Assembly: GCA_030590525.1 (NCBI GenBank)
Contig: JAUUYI010000124.1
Coordinates: 1 to 6,564 of the forward strand
Length of the DNA: 6,564 nt
Direction of reading: 5' to 3'
Source of the DNA: Sedimenticola sp.
GTDB taxonomy: Bacteria; Pseudomonadota; Gammaproteobacteria; Chromatiales; Chromatiaceae
The notes under the pieces are model-generated. The model was not told the origin of the DNA, did no database searches, and saw nothing but the letters and a program-made list of their open reading frames with translations. Positions 1 through 6,564 of this stretch are shown piece after piece. Position numbers and translations under genes: made by a program. Numbering within the stretch: position 1 is the first letter of the stretch; the number at the start of each line of letters is the position of its first letter.

Positions 1-101
1 GACGGGCGCCTCGACGCCCCAAATTCAGGGATTTATTCTTACCGCGGCCTAAACACCCGCCCTGATTTCTGAAACCCGAAAAATGGGCTGAATCTGCAGG
101 A
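1..101. other. Non-coding sequence downstream of clpX
   Basis: This stretch follows the clpX stop codon in the direction of transcription and holds no convincing gene. Read on the minus strand I see no hairpin followed by a T-tract, so no intrinsic terminator is evident. A 6-bp inverted repeat, TCAGGG (25-30) and CCCTGA (60-65), is too widely spaced to be persuasive. In many relatives lon lies next after clpX, so this may be part of a clpX-lon spacer, but that is inference from gene order only. Confidence 0.5.
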
Positions 102-1379
102 TCAGTCTGATGCTGCCAGCTGTTTCTGTTTTTCGCCGCCATCATAGATGATGTATGGAGCGCTCTCACCCATGATCACCCCCTCATCGACCACCACCTT
201 GCTGACATTGTCCATTGATGGCAGATCGTACATGGTATCCAGCAACACCTGTTCCACGATGGTTCTGAGACCGCGGGCGCCGGTTTTCCGAGCCATCGCC
301 TTGCGGGAGATTGCCCGCAGGGCATCCACCCGAAACTCCAGTTCGCAATCTTCCATCTCGAACAGGCGGCCATACTGCTTCACCAGGGCATTCTTAGGCT
401 CAGTCAGGATCCGGACCAGCGACGCCTCATCTAACTCTTCCAGGGTCGCCACTACCGGCAGTCGACCGACAAATTCCGGAATCAGCCCGTACTGGATCAG
501 GTCCTCAGGCTCCACATCCGTGAGCACTTCCCCCACCTTTCGGCTGTCATCCTTGCTGTGGATATCGGCCGAAAAACCGATGCCTCCCTTTTCTGAGCGG
601 TTTCGGATCACTTTTTCCAGGCCGGAAAAGGCGCCACCGACAATGAACAGGATATTCGCCGTATTCACCTGCAGGAACTCCTGCTGGGGATGCTTACGTC
701 CGCCCTGGGGCGGCACCGAGGCAACGGTGCCCTCGATCAGCTTGAGCAGGGCCTGCTGCACCCCTTCACCAGAAACGTCGCGGGTGATGGAGGGGTTGTC
801 TGATTTACGGGAAATCTTATCAATCTCGTCGATATAAACGATACCTGTCTGCGCCTTGGCTACATCATAATCACACTTCTGCAGCAGTTTCTGGATGATG
901 TTTTCCACGTCTTCACCCACATATCCTGCCTCGGTGAGGGTGGTAGCATCGGCGATGGTGAAAGGTACATTGAGCATCCGGGCCAGTGTCTCCGCCAGCA
1001 GGGTCTTGCCTGAGCCGGTGGGGCCAATAAGCAATATGTTGCTCTTAGCGATCTCGACATCACCTTTTTTGCCACAGGAATCCAGGCGTTTGTAGTGATT
1101 GTAGACCGCTACCGACAGCACCTTCTTGGCCCGTGCCTGGCCAATAACGTACTGGTTGAGCATCTCGTTGAGTTCATGGGGGTTAGGCAGGCTGCTGGCA
1201 GCCTCAGCGCCGCCCTCCTGCATCTCCTCACGGATGATATCGTTACATAACTCAACGCATTCGTCGCAGATAAAGACGGATGGACCGGCAATCAGCTTGC
1301 GCACCTCATGCTGGCTCTTACCGCAAAACGAGCAGTAGAGCAGTTTGCCGTCATCACCCCGGGTCTTATCTTCACTCAT
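102..1379 (-). CDS. clpX: ClpX, ATP-dependent unfoldase subunit of the ClpXP protease
   Basis: Cytoplasmic AAA+ unfoldase that recognises degradation tags such as ssrA, unfolds the protein and threads it into ClpP. The 425-residue product matches the usual length (E. coli 424). The N-terminal zinc-binding domain has Cys16, Cys19, Cys38 and Cys41. Walker A GPTGSGKT is at 119-126, the GYVG pore-1 loop at 152-155, Walker B with the DEID box at about 180-187, the RKH pore loop at 228-230, the ClpP-docking IGF loop at 267-269, the probable arginine finger at R306 and the sensor-2 GARG at 367-370. All key residues are present. The ATG at 1379 is chosen because AGGAAG (1386-1391) lies 6 nt upstream and the product then begins like other ClpX proteins; a TTG ten codons earlier (1409) is in frame but less likely. 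It lies 106 nt after clpP, probably in the same transcript, and I see no convincing separate promoter in that gap. Confidence 0.97.
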   Translation of the reverse strand: MSEDKTRGDDGKLLYCSFCGKSQHEVRKLIAGPSVFICDECVELCNDIIREEMQEGGAEAASSLPNPHELNEMLNQYVIGQARAKKVLSVAVYNHYKRLDSCGKKGDVEIAKSNILLIGPTGSGKTLLAETLARMLNVPFTIADATTLTEAGYVGEDVENIIQKLLQKCDYDVAKAQTGIVYIDEIDKISRKSDNPSITRDVSGEGVQQALLKLIEGTVASVPPQGGRKHPQQEFLQVNTANILFIVGGAFSGLEKVIRNRSEKGGIGFSADIHSKDDSRKVGEVLTDVEPEDLIQYGLIPEFVGRLPVVATLEELDEASLVRILTEPKNALVKQYGRLFEMEDCELEFRVDALRAISRKAMARKTGARGLRTIVEQVLLDTMYDLPSMDNVSKVVVDEGVIMGESAPYIIYDGGEKQKQLAASD

Positions 1380-1385
1380 TACGCA

Positions 1386-1391
1386 CTTCCT
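1386..1391 (-). promoter_or_regulatory. Ribosome-binding site of clpX
   Basis: On the minus strand AGGAAG, within GAGAGGAAG, stands 6 nt before the ATG at 1379. It decides the start in favour of this ATG over the in-frame TTG at 1409. Confidence 0.75.
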
Positions 1392-1485
1392 CTCAGGCTT
1401 GTACCGCAACTATTACCACAAATCCACCTTCCCGACCAGATCCAACTGCGAACTCCTTCCCTGATACGGTCCCGCGGCCCTAAAG

Positions 1486-2133
1486 TCAGGCTCCGCCACC
1501 CGCTGTGGTTGGCCGCTGATCCAGAACCTGATCTATCAGGCCATACTCGACCGCATCTTCACCACTCATGAAGTTATCCCGTTCAGTATCATTCTCAATC
1601 GACTCCAGGGACTGCCCGGTATGGCGCGCCAGGATATGATTGAGACGGTCCCGCAGCAGCAGGATCTCCTTGGCATGGATCTCGATATCCGTCGCCTGCC
1701 CCTGAAATCCACCCAGAGGCTGATGAATCATCATCCGGGAGTTAGGTAGACAGAAGCGTTTGCCCTTCTCGCCCCCGGTCAGCAGCAGCGCGCCCATACT
1801 GGCCGCCTGGCCGATGCACATGGTACTGACAGGGGGGCGGATGAACTGCATCGTGTCGTAGATCGCCAACCCGGCACTGACCGAACCGCCAGGGGAGTTG
1901 ATATAGATATGGACGTCCTTGTCAGGATTCTCCGACTCGAGAAACAGCAACTGTGCGACCACCAGATTGGCCATGTGATCCTCTACCGAACCCACCAGAA
2001 AGATGACCCGCTCCTTGAGCAATCGGGAATAGATATCGAAGGAACGCTCTCCCCGCGGCGTCTGCTCGATGACGATAGGTACCAGCCCCAGGCTTTCCGT
2101 ACTCAATCCACTCATAATAGTTGTATCGTCCAT
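1486..2133 (-). CDS. clpP: ClpP, serine protease subunit of the Clp proteases
   Basis: Cytoplasmic serine peptidase that forms the barrel-shaped degradation chamber used by ClpX and ClpA. The 215-residue product fits the family (E. coli precursor 207). The catalytic triad is intact: Ser112 in GQAASMGA, His137 in MMIHQPLG and Asp186 in DTERDNFM. These are offset by one residue from the E. coli precursor numbering, so a short N-terminal propeptide of about 15 residues, removed by self-cleavage, is inferred. The oxyanion-region INSPGGSV is at 79-85. The C-terminal tail is short and glycine-rich. The gene starts 14 nt after tig, with its ribosome-binding site touching the tig stop, and precedes clpX, so the three are probably one operon. 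Confidence 0.97.
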   Translation of the reverse strand: MDDTTIMSGLSTESLGLVPIVIEQTPRGERSFDIYSRLLKERVIFLVGSVEDHMANLVVAQLLFLESENPDKDVHIYINSPGGSVSAGLAIYDTMQFIRPPVSTMCIGQAASMGALLLTGGEKGKRFCLPNSRMMIHQPLGGFQGQATDIEIHAKEILLLRDRLNHILARHTGQSLESIENDTERDNFMSGEDAVEYGLIDQVLDQRPTTAGGGA

Positions 2134-2143
2134 TCCAGAGAAA

Positions 2144-2149
2144 TCCTTT
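2144..2149 (-). promoter_or_regulatory. Ribosome-binding site of clpP, overlapping the tig stop codon
   Basis: On the minus strand AAAGGA lies 10 nt before the clpP ATG, and its first bases belong to the tig TAA stop (2150-2148). A ribosome finishing tig therefore uncovers or reaches the clpP start, which suggests translational coupling of chaperone and protease. The spacing is slightly long but functional. Confidence 0.65.
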
Positions 2150-3485
2150 AAAACAAACCTTTGCCGGCCGGCTCTCTGGCGGCTTCGTTGGAGGGGTTCA
2201 TCAGCTGGTCGAAATCAGACTCAACCTCCTCCACCCGTGCTTTTTCCAACACCCAATCCACCACCTGGTCCTCGAGTACTACATTTTCAATCTGGGCCAA
2301 CTGATTCTTATTACTGTAATAATAGTCCACAACTTCCTGTGGGCTCTCGTATGAGCCAGCAAACTGCTCAACTCTCTTCCGGACCTGAGTCTCATCCAGC
2401 TGGATGTCGTTCTTTCTGATTATCTCACCAATGATCAGGCCCAGTGCGACCCGGCGCTGGGCCTGCTCATGAAACAGATCCAGTGGCAGCTCGATGCTGC
2501 TGGTCTGTCCACCCTGGGCCATGTTCTCCCTGGCCTGATGCTGCAACCCCTCTGCCTCCCGCTTCACCAGCACCTTCGGCACCTCCAGGTTATTTATCTC
2601 CAGCAGTGCATCCATTGCCTGTTGCTTGAGATCCGAGCGGATCTTCTCCTCCAGTTCCCGTTCCATGTTGGAACGAATCTCCAGATAAAGTGCCTCAACG
2701 CCGCCTTCCTCCACCCCAAATGCACGGGCGAACTCGTCATCGAGCTCCGGCAGGTCCGGCTCAGACACCTTGATCACATCCACCTCGAATACTGCATCTT
2801 TACCGGCCAGGGTTTCAACCCGGTAATCCTCTGGAAATTGCAGTTCAAGGGTACGCTTGTCACCCGCGCTGCTGCCAATGAGACCCGCATCAAAACCATC
2901 GATCATGGCACCCGACCCGATGACCAGCGGCACCTCTTCAGCGGTGCCCCCCTCGAAGGCCTCACCATCGATGAAACCCTTGAAGCTGATTATCACCTGA
3001 TCTCCATCCCGGACCTCACGCTCCGTCTCATTCCAGGTTGTGCGCTGTTTACGCAGCTTTTCTATCATGTTTCCCTGGTCGGCATCGCTTACAGTGGCCG
3101 CCTGCCGGCGGATGCTGGCGCTACTGAGATCCTGCAACTCCACCTCAGGCATCACCTCAAAAACTGCGACGTAGGCCATAGTATCTTCCGGTACATCTCC
3201 TACCGGCTCGATCACAGGGTCGCCGGCAGGTAGCAAATTCTCCTGAGACAACGCTTCGAAGTAGGTGGATTTGACCAAGTCCCCGAATATCTCCTGTCGC
3301 ACCTGGTCGGAAAAGCGCTTGCGCACGACCGAAATCGGCACCTTACCCGGGCGAAATCCGTCCAGCTTGACGCTGCGGGAGAGTTCTTTCAAACGCTTCT
3401 CTACCGATTCGTTTATCTGCTCTGCTGGCAGCTCAACCCTCATCCTGCGCTCGAGCCTTTCACTCGACTCAATCGAAACTTGCAT
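2148..3485 (-). CDS. tig: Trigger factor, ribosome-associated chaperone and prolyl isomerase
   Basis: Chaperone that binds ribosomal protein L23 at the exit tunnel and shields nascent chains; it also carries peptidyl-prolyl isomerase activity (EC 5.2.1.8). The product has 445 residues (E. coli 432). The N-terminal ribosome-binding domain carries the signature GFRPGKVP at 43-50. The FKBP-like isomerase domain spans about 158-240, with the stretch from [11 protein letters not shown] to FEVDVIKV visible. The remaining helical C-terminal half forms the chaperone cradle and is rich in charged residues. The ATG at 3485 is chosen because it follows AGAGAGG at 7 nt and gives the normal start MQVSIE. 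The open frame continues 37 codons upstream to 3596, but that part runs into the tRNA-Leu gene and is not coding. It stands 81 nt after the tRNA and 14 nt before clpP. Confidence 0.97.
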   Translation of the reverse strand: MQVSIESSERLERRMRVELPAEQINESVEKRLKELSRSVKLDGFRPGKVPISVVRKRFSDQVRQEIFGDLVKSTYFEALSQENLLPAGDPVIEPVGDVPEDTMAYVAVFEVMPEVELQDLSSASIRRQAATVSDADQGNMIEKLRKQRTTWNETEREVRDGDQVIISFKGFIDGEAFEGGTAEEVPLVIGSGAMIDGFDAGLIGSSAGDKRTLELQFPEDYRVETLAGKDAVFEVDVIKVSEPDLPELDDEFARAFGVEEGGVEALYLEIRSNMERELEEKIRSDLKQQAMDALLEINNLEVPKVLVKREAEGLQHQARENMAQGGQTSSIELPLDLFHEQAQRRVALGLIIGEIIRKNDIQLDETQVRKRVEQFAGSYESPQEVVDYYYSNKNQLAQIENVVLEDQVVDWVLEKARVEEVESDFDQLMNPSNEAAREPAGKGLF

Positions 3486-3492
3486 CAAAAAA

Positions 3493-3499
3493 CCTCTCT
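3493..3499 (-). promoter_or_regulatory. Ribosome-binding site of tig
   Basis: AGAGAGG on the minus strand, 7 nt before the ATG at 3485. It supports this start over the longer open frame that would overlap the tRNA. Confidence 0.75.
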
Positions 3500-3566
3500 G
3501 GCAGACCCTGTCGCCATTGGTCGTGGTAGAAGAAAAACGGCAATCACCATTCCGAATTAAAAAATC

Positions 3567-3651
<85 letters not shown>

Positions 3652-3679
3652 TTACAGCGCCCCCAAACGAGGGATTTTT

Positions 3680-3720
3680 GCCAAACAGTCGATCATTGTA
3701 CAACAGAGTTGCTGTTTGGC
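3680..3720. repeat. Perfect 9-bp inverted repeat upstream of tRNA-Leu
   Basis: GCCAAACAG (3680-3688) and CTGTTTGGC (3712-3720) are exact inverted copies separated by 23 nt. The arm centres are 32 bp apart, about three helical turns, so two half-sites would face the same side of the DNA. The spacer contains a -10-like hexamer at 3695-3700. It could be an operator for a dimeric or looping regulator, or just a stem-loop in the leader of an upstream transcript. No regulator is recognised from the arms. Confidence 0.5.
3695..3700 (-). promoter_or_regulatory. Candidate -10 element of the tRNA-Leu/tig promoter
   Basis: TACAAT on the minus strand matches five of six bases of the sigma-70 -10 consensus and lies 43 nt before the tRNA. 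Transcription would start near 3688 and leave a leader of roughly 37 nt to be removed by RNase P. The weakness is the -35 region: at 16-18 bp spacing I see no hexamer resembling TTGACA. An activator, perhaps acting through the flanking inverted repeat, might compensate, but the call stays tentative. Confidence 0.3.
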
Positions 3721-3876
3721 CCGAATCTTTCACAAATTATGCTTGATCTCGCTTGTTTCTTGATTCCGCAAGGAATATTTCCTCAGTCGGCCGTAGTCAC
3801 CGACACGCCGCTCCTTCGAAAATTTCCTTGTGAAACCAGTATACTGCGCGATATCGGCACAAATTTATGAAATCTT

Positions 3877-3892
3877 CGGGTTAGATAACCCG
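3877..3892 (-). terminator. Stem-loop over the hemN stop codon, possible weak terminator
   Basis: On the minus strand CGGGTT-ATCT-AACCCG forms a perfect 6-bp stem with a 4-nt loop, and the hemN TAA (3883-3881) sits inside the loop and descending arm. The following bases are AAGATTTC, with no proper T-tract, so it is a poor intrinsic terminator. It may instead protect the 3' end of the message or mark a site of factor-dependent termination. Confidence 0.3.
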
Positions 3893-5266
3893 GGAAAAGT
3901 TCTTCTGCTGCGCCACAGGTGGCAGATATTTGTCGAAGGCCATGCAGACATTCCGGATCAGCAGCCGCCCACGGGGCAGCACCCGGATCCCCTGCCGGTT
4001 CAGCTCGATCAGCCCATCCTCCTGCATTTCCTGCAGGCGCTTCAGGTTGTCGACAAAATAATCCCCGAACGAGATTCCCCAGGCCGCTTCCAGTTGCGCG
4101 AAGTCCAGCTTGAAATTACAGATCAACCGGGTGATCACATCGCGCCGGATGAGATCATCCCGGCTCAGTTCTATCCCGCGAAACACCGGCAGGCGCCCGG
4201 CATCAAGATGCTGGTAATACTCATCCAGCCCCCGCTCGTTCTGGCTGTAAGTCGGCCCCACCATGCTGATAGAGGTAACTCCCATCGCCACCAGATCACA
4301 CTCAGAGTGGGTGGAATAGCCCTGAAAGTTGCGGTAGAGAGTTCCTTCCCGCTGGGCCAGCGCCAGTTCATCATCCGGCCGGGCAAAGTGATCCATCCAG
4401 ATGTAGACATAACCTGCAGCCGCAAGGTGCTCGATGGTGTTCTTCAGTATATCCAGCTTCACCGCAGGCGATGGGAGATTCTGCTCATCGATCCTGCGCT
4501 GGGGCTTGAAGCGCTCGGGAAGATGCGCATAGTTGAAAACCGACAATCGGTCGGGACCCACCTCGATCACCCGGTCCAGGGTACGCAGGAAACTCTCTAC
4601 CGACTGAAATGGCAGGCCATAAATCAGATCGATACTGACCGAACGGTACCCATACTCACGGGCAGCTTCCAGCACCGTCATGGTCTCTGCTTCGGACTGA
4701 ATACGATTGACGGCCTTCTGCACCTTGGGGTCCAAATCCTGCACTCCAAGGCTGAGGCGGTTGAAGCCCACCTCCCGCAACATTCTGATGGTCTGCGCCG
4801 TGGCTTCCCTCGGGTCGATTTCGATCGAATACTCGCCACTGTCGTCATCCGCCAGAGAGAAATGCTCACCGGTGACCTGCATCAACTCCCGCATCTGATC
4901 ATGGCTGATGAAGGTGGGCGTGCCGCCACCCCAGTGCAGCTGCTCCACCCGCCTGCTGCGGTCGAACAATTCCCCCTGCAGGATGATCTCTCGATGGAGT
5001 CGTTCCAGGTATCCCCCGGCCATCCCCCGATCCTTTGTCGCTATCTTGTTGCATGCGCAGTAGAAGCAGACCGTGTCGCAGAAGGGAATATGAAAATAGA
5101 GGGAGAGCGGCCGGCCGGATGCGTTGCTGCTGACGGCGGCAGCGCGATACGCATCCTCCCCGAAGCCTTCATGGAACTGGGGGGCGGTGGGGTAGGAGGT
5201 ATAACGAGGTCCGGCGTAATCATATTTATTGATCAGCGCCGGATCGAAAATCAGGGATTGATCCAT
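3881..5266 (-). CDS. hemN: HemN, oxygen-independent coproporphyrinogen III dehydrogenase
   Basis: Cytoplasmic radical SAM enzyme that decarboxylates two propionates of coproporphyrinogen III to give protoporphyrinogen IX without oxygen (EC 1.3.98.3), a step of heme synthesis. The 461-residue product is near the E. coli length (457) and resembles it throughout. The 4Fe-4S motif CX3CX2C, followed by the HemN-specific extra cysteine, is Cys63, Cys67, Cys70 and Cys72. The SAM-binding GGGTP is at 113-117, EIDPRE at 149-154, GVQD at 174-177 and DLIYGLP at 213-219. The conserved NYAHLP, MDHFARPDD and terminal FSRVI are present, which separates it from the HemW heme-chaperone family. The ATG at 5266 is preferred because GGAG stands 6 nt before it; an in-frame ATG four codons earlier (5278) lacks a ribosome-binding site. 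It follows the unknown gene by 139 nt, so it may have its own promoter. Confidence 0.96.
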   Translation of the reverse strand: MDQSLIFDPALINKYDYAGPRYTSYPTAPQFHEGFGEDAYRAAAVSSNASGRPLSLYFHIPFCDTVCFYCACNKIATKDRGMAGGYLERLHREIILQGELFDRSRRVEQLHWGGGTPTFISHDQMRELMQVTGEHFSLADDDSGEYSIEIDPREATAQTIRMLREVGFNRLSLGVQDLDPKVQKAVNRIQSEAETMTVLEAAREYGYRSVSIDLIYGLPFQSVESFLRTLDRVIEVGPDRLSVFNYAHLPERFKPQRRIDEQNLPSPAVKLDILKNTIEHLAAAGYVYIWMDHFARPDDELALAQREGTLYRNFQGYSTHSECDLVAMGVTSISMVGPTYSQNERGLDEYYQHLDAGRLPVFRGIELSRDDLIRRDVITRLICNFKLDFAQLEAAWGISFGDYFVDNLKRLQEMQEDGLIELNRQGIRVLPRGRLLIRNVCMAFDKYLPPVAQQKNFSRVI

Positions 5267-5272
5267 CGAATG

Positions 5273-5276
5273 CTCC
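5273..5276 (-). promoter_or_regulatory. Ribosome-binding site of hemN
   Basis: GGAG on the minus strand lies 6 nt before the ATG at 5266 and overlaps the last base of the alternative ATG at 5278-5276. The alternative start has no purine-rich element at a useful distance, so this site decides the call. Confidence 0.55.
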
Positions 5277-5374
5277 ATTGTTGGATTTCGTGCAAAACAG
5301 GCAAAGCCAGAACCGGCACCTGCGAGGCTGAAAAAGTGGCCTCAGTCGGGGCTCTTGCAAATCGCTTCAATCTT

Positions 5375-5390
5375 TCTCCCGGGGGGGAGA
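5375..5390. repeat. GC-rich palindrome, REP-like intergenic element
   Basis: TCTCCC (5375-5380) and GGGAGA (5385-5390) form a 6-bp stem around GGGG, 15 nt beyond the stop of the small unknown gene. The surrounding CCCCTCTCCC-type sequence on the minus strand recalls the short CCCTCTCCC/GGGAGAGGG palindromes scattered between genes in many proteobacteria; that likeness is from memory. There is no T-tract on either side, so it is not an intrinsic terminator. It may stabilise the upstream message. Confidence 0.35.
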
Positions 5391-5405
5391 GGGGTTGGCA
5401 GAACC

Positions 5406-5735
5406 TCAGTCACCCTCGCCTATGTCGAGCCCCCTGCGATGGGTCTCGTTGATCTGCTTCAGCAGGATCATGAACGGAATCTGATGGGTGTGCGTCTCGG
5501 CGGTCTCCATAAACGGCAGATCCTCCCGCCCGAACGCATACTCTCCTCGACACATGGCGTCGTACACATCATTGATCCCCTGCTCCAGGATCCCCAGGAA
5601 TTCCGGGTATCGCACCATTTCCCCGATCTCCTCCATATCGTATAGCAGGCATTCACGCAGATCGCCAACCTCGAATCTGGCCTGCTTGACCCATTCTGCA
5701 TACTCCTCTGGAGTTCTCGCCCGTTGCAACGCCAT
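5406..5735 (-). CDS. Small acidic protein of unknown function
   Basis: I do not recognise this 109-residue protein. It is soluble-looking: no signal peptide and no membrane segment. It is acidic, with 23 Asp/Glu against 11 Lys/Arg, and the residue pattern suggests several amphipathic helices. Two cysteines (29, 62) are not arranged as a metal motif, and the two histidines in THTH (81-84) are the only other possible ligand cluster. It looks like a genuine gene: GAGGAG lies 9 nt before the ATG and overlaps the prmB stop, the gap to prmB is 13 nt, and composition resembles the neighbours. Co-translation with prmB suggests a shared role or simply shared expression. hemN follows at 139 nt. Confidence 0.85.
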   Translation of the reverse strand: MALQRARTPEEYAEWVKQARFEVGDLRECLLYDMEEIGEMVRYPEFLGILEQGINDVYDAMCRGEYAFGREDLPFMETAETHTHQIPFMILLKQINETHRRGLDIGEGD

Positions 5736-5744
5736 GATTCACTG

Positions 5745-5750
5745 CTCCTC
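5745..5750 (-). promoter_or_regulatory. Ribosome-binding site of the small unknown gene, overlapping the prmB stop
   Basis: GAGGAG on the minus strand shares bases with the prmB TGA (5751-5749) and stands 9 nt before the ATG at 5735. This arrangement supports the start and suggests translational coupling with prmB. Confidence 0.65.
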
Positions 5751-6564
5751 ACAGATTAAGTGGTTGATACTCATTCAACTGCTCTGCCGTCAACAGGAAT
5801 ACCCCCTCCCCTCCCCGTGCAAATTCAAGCCACAGAAAAGGTACCTCGGGGTATCTGGCGACCAGCGCCCGGGCGCTGTTACCCACCTCCACCACCAGGA
5901 TCCCTCCCGGTTCCAGATAGTCTGCCGCCTCGCTAAGGATCCGTTCCACCAGATCCAGCCCCTCCTCTCCCGCCTCCAGGCCCAACACGGGTTCCTGCCG
6001 GTATTCAGCAGGCAGGGTCGCCAGTTCATCCCGGCTGACATAAGGCGGATTGCCCACGATCAGGTCATAGCGCCGCCCCCGTACGCCATCGAACAGGTCC
6101 GAGAGGATTGGCTCTACCCGCTCTTCCAACTGGTGCCGCCGGGTATTAATCTCCGCCACCTCGATGGCCGCCGGAGAGATATCCACCGCATCCACGCTAG
6201 CCTCTGGAAAAGCATGGGCACAGCCGATGGCTATACAGCCGCTTCCGGTGCAGAGATCCAGCACCCGGGTCACGGACCCGGATTGTACCCAAGGCTCAAA
6301 ACCGTTCTCGATCAGTTCGGCAATAGGGGAACGGGGCACCAGGACAGTCTCATTGACGAAGAACCTGAGGCCGGCAAACAATGCTTCCTGGGTCAGATAG
6401 GCAGCGGGCAGCCGCTCTTCGATCCGCCGCTGCAGCACGCCTTGCACCTCCACCCGTTCCGTGGGCGTCAATCGTGCGTCCAGGTAGGCGACGGGGAGAT
6501 CTGACGGAAGATGCAGTACATGGAGCACCAGCACCACCGCCTCATCCAGCGCATTATCGGTACC
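5749..6564 (-). CDS. prmB: PrmB, ribosomal protein L3 N5-glutamine methyltransferase (5' end cut by the window)
   Basis: SAM-dependent methyltransferase that modifies a glutamine of ribosomal protein L3 during assembly of the large subunit (EC 2.1.1.298). The visible 271 residues run in frame to the window edge, starting at GTDNALDEA, which corresponds to about residue 37 of E. coli PrmB (310 residues); roughly 36 residues and the start codon lie outside. SAM-binding motif I LDLCTGSG is at 102-109 and DAVDIS follows. The catalytic NPPY is at 172-175 (6051-6040), in the context GNPPYV shared by glutamine methyltransferases. PrmC, which modifies release factors, has the same NPPY; the GTDN and VLVPRSPIAELI stretches and the C-terminal WLEFARGGEGVF favour PrmB. 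A GTG at 6537 is only an internal codon. The small unknown gene follows at 13 nt. Confidence 0.94.
   Translation of the reverse strand, partial: GTDNALDEAVVLVLHVLHLPSDLPVAYLDARLTPTERVEVQGVLQRRIEERLPAAYLTQEALFAGLRFFVNETVLVPRSPIAELIENGFEPWVQSGSVTRVLDLCTGSGCIAIGCAHAFPEASVDAVDISPAAIEVAEINTRRHQLEERVEPILSDLFDGVRGRRYDLIVGNPPYVSRDELATLPAEYRQEPVLGLEAGEEGLDLVERILSEAADYLEPGGILVVEVGNSARALVARYPEVPFLWLEFARGGEGVFLLTAEQLNEYQPLNL

Noticed and set aside
81..95. Sigma-32-like -10 element (GCCCATTTTT on the minus strand) after clpX, which could have driven a downstream lon
   Set aside because: No CTTGAAA-like -35 at the right distance.
148..837. A 229-codon plus-strand open frame opposite clpX
   Set aside because: Ser/Arg/Pro-rich antisense shadow of conserved ClpX codons.
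1459..1490. Inverted repeat CCTGA/TCAGG around the clpP stop
   Set aside because: Only 5 bp with a 21-nt loop and no T-tract; not a credible terminator or attenuator.
3781..3790. Ten-base direct repeat CCTCAGTCGG, also at 5340-5349, on both sides of hemN
   Set aside because: Ten-base repeats are expected by chance many times in 6.5 kb, and the flanks do not match.
3830..5452. A 540-codon plus-strand open frame opposite hemN, longer than hemN itself
   Set aside because: It is the mirror of a GC-rich coding region; its product is rich in His, Gln, Pro and Arg, resembles nothing known to me, and the minus frame is an unmistakable HemN.
5449..5462. FNR/Anr-like site TTGAT-N4-TTCAG upstream of hemN
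   Set aside because: It matches 8 of 10 consensus bases, but such matches are expected a few times by chance in a window this size. It lies in codons of the unknown gene about 185 nt from the hemN start.
5488..6504. A 338-codon plus-strand open frame opposite prmB and the small unknown gene
   Set aside because: Antisense shadow with no recognisable domain; both minus-strand genes have proper ribosome-binding sites or conserved motifs.
6559..6564. KpnI site GGTACC exactly at the window end, hinting at a cloning junction
   Set aside because: The bases encode the conserved Gly-Thr of the PrmB GTDN motif, so the site is explained by the gene.

Overview
The window looks like an ordinary stretch of a gammaproteobacterial chromosome. 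Every gene lies on the minus strand, so transcription runs from high to low coordinates. The order tRNA-Leu(UAG) - tig - clpP - clpX is the arrangement known from many Gammaproteobacteria (for example Pseudomonas), and the proteins are close to their E. coli counterparts. Oxygen-independent HemN points to an organism able to make heme without oxygen. I cannot name the genus. I found no mobile element, CRISPR array, phage gene or toxin-antitoxin pair.

Layout in the direction of transcription. (1) 6564-5749: prmB, the ribosomal protein L3 glutamine methyltransferase, cut at its 5' end by the window edge. (2) 5735-5406: a small acidic protein of unknown function, 13 nt after prmB, with its ribosome-binding site overlapping the prmB stop. 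(3) 5405-5267: a spacer with a short GC-rich palindrome. (4) 5266-3881: hemN, oxygen-independent coproporphyrinogen III dehydrogenase, with a stem-loop over its stop codon. (5) 3880-3652: a 229-nt spacer rich in palindromes that must hold the control region of the next unit. (6) 3651-3567: tRNA-Leu(UAG) with encoded CCA. (7) 3485-2148: tig, trigger factor. (8) 2133-1486: clpP. (9) 1379-102: clpX. (10) 101-1: non-coding sequence after clpX; lon often follows in related genomes, but nothing of it is visible here.

The lower half is a protein quality-control unit. Trigger factor receives nascent chains at the ribosome exit, ClpX recognises and unfolds tagged proteins, and ClpP degrades them. The upper half pairs ribosome modification (PrmB) and a conserved-looking unknown with anaerobic heme synthesis. 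No previously undescribed system was found. The points most worth a second look are the perfect 9-bp inverted repeat around a -10-like hexamer upstream of tRNA-Leu/tig, and the 109-residue unknown protein coupled to prmB.
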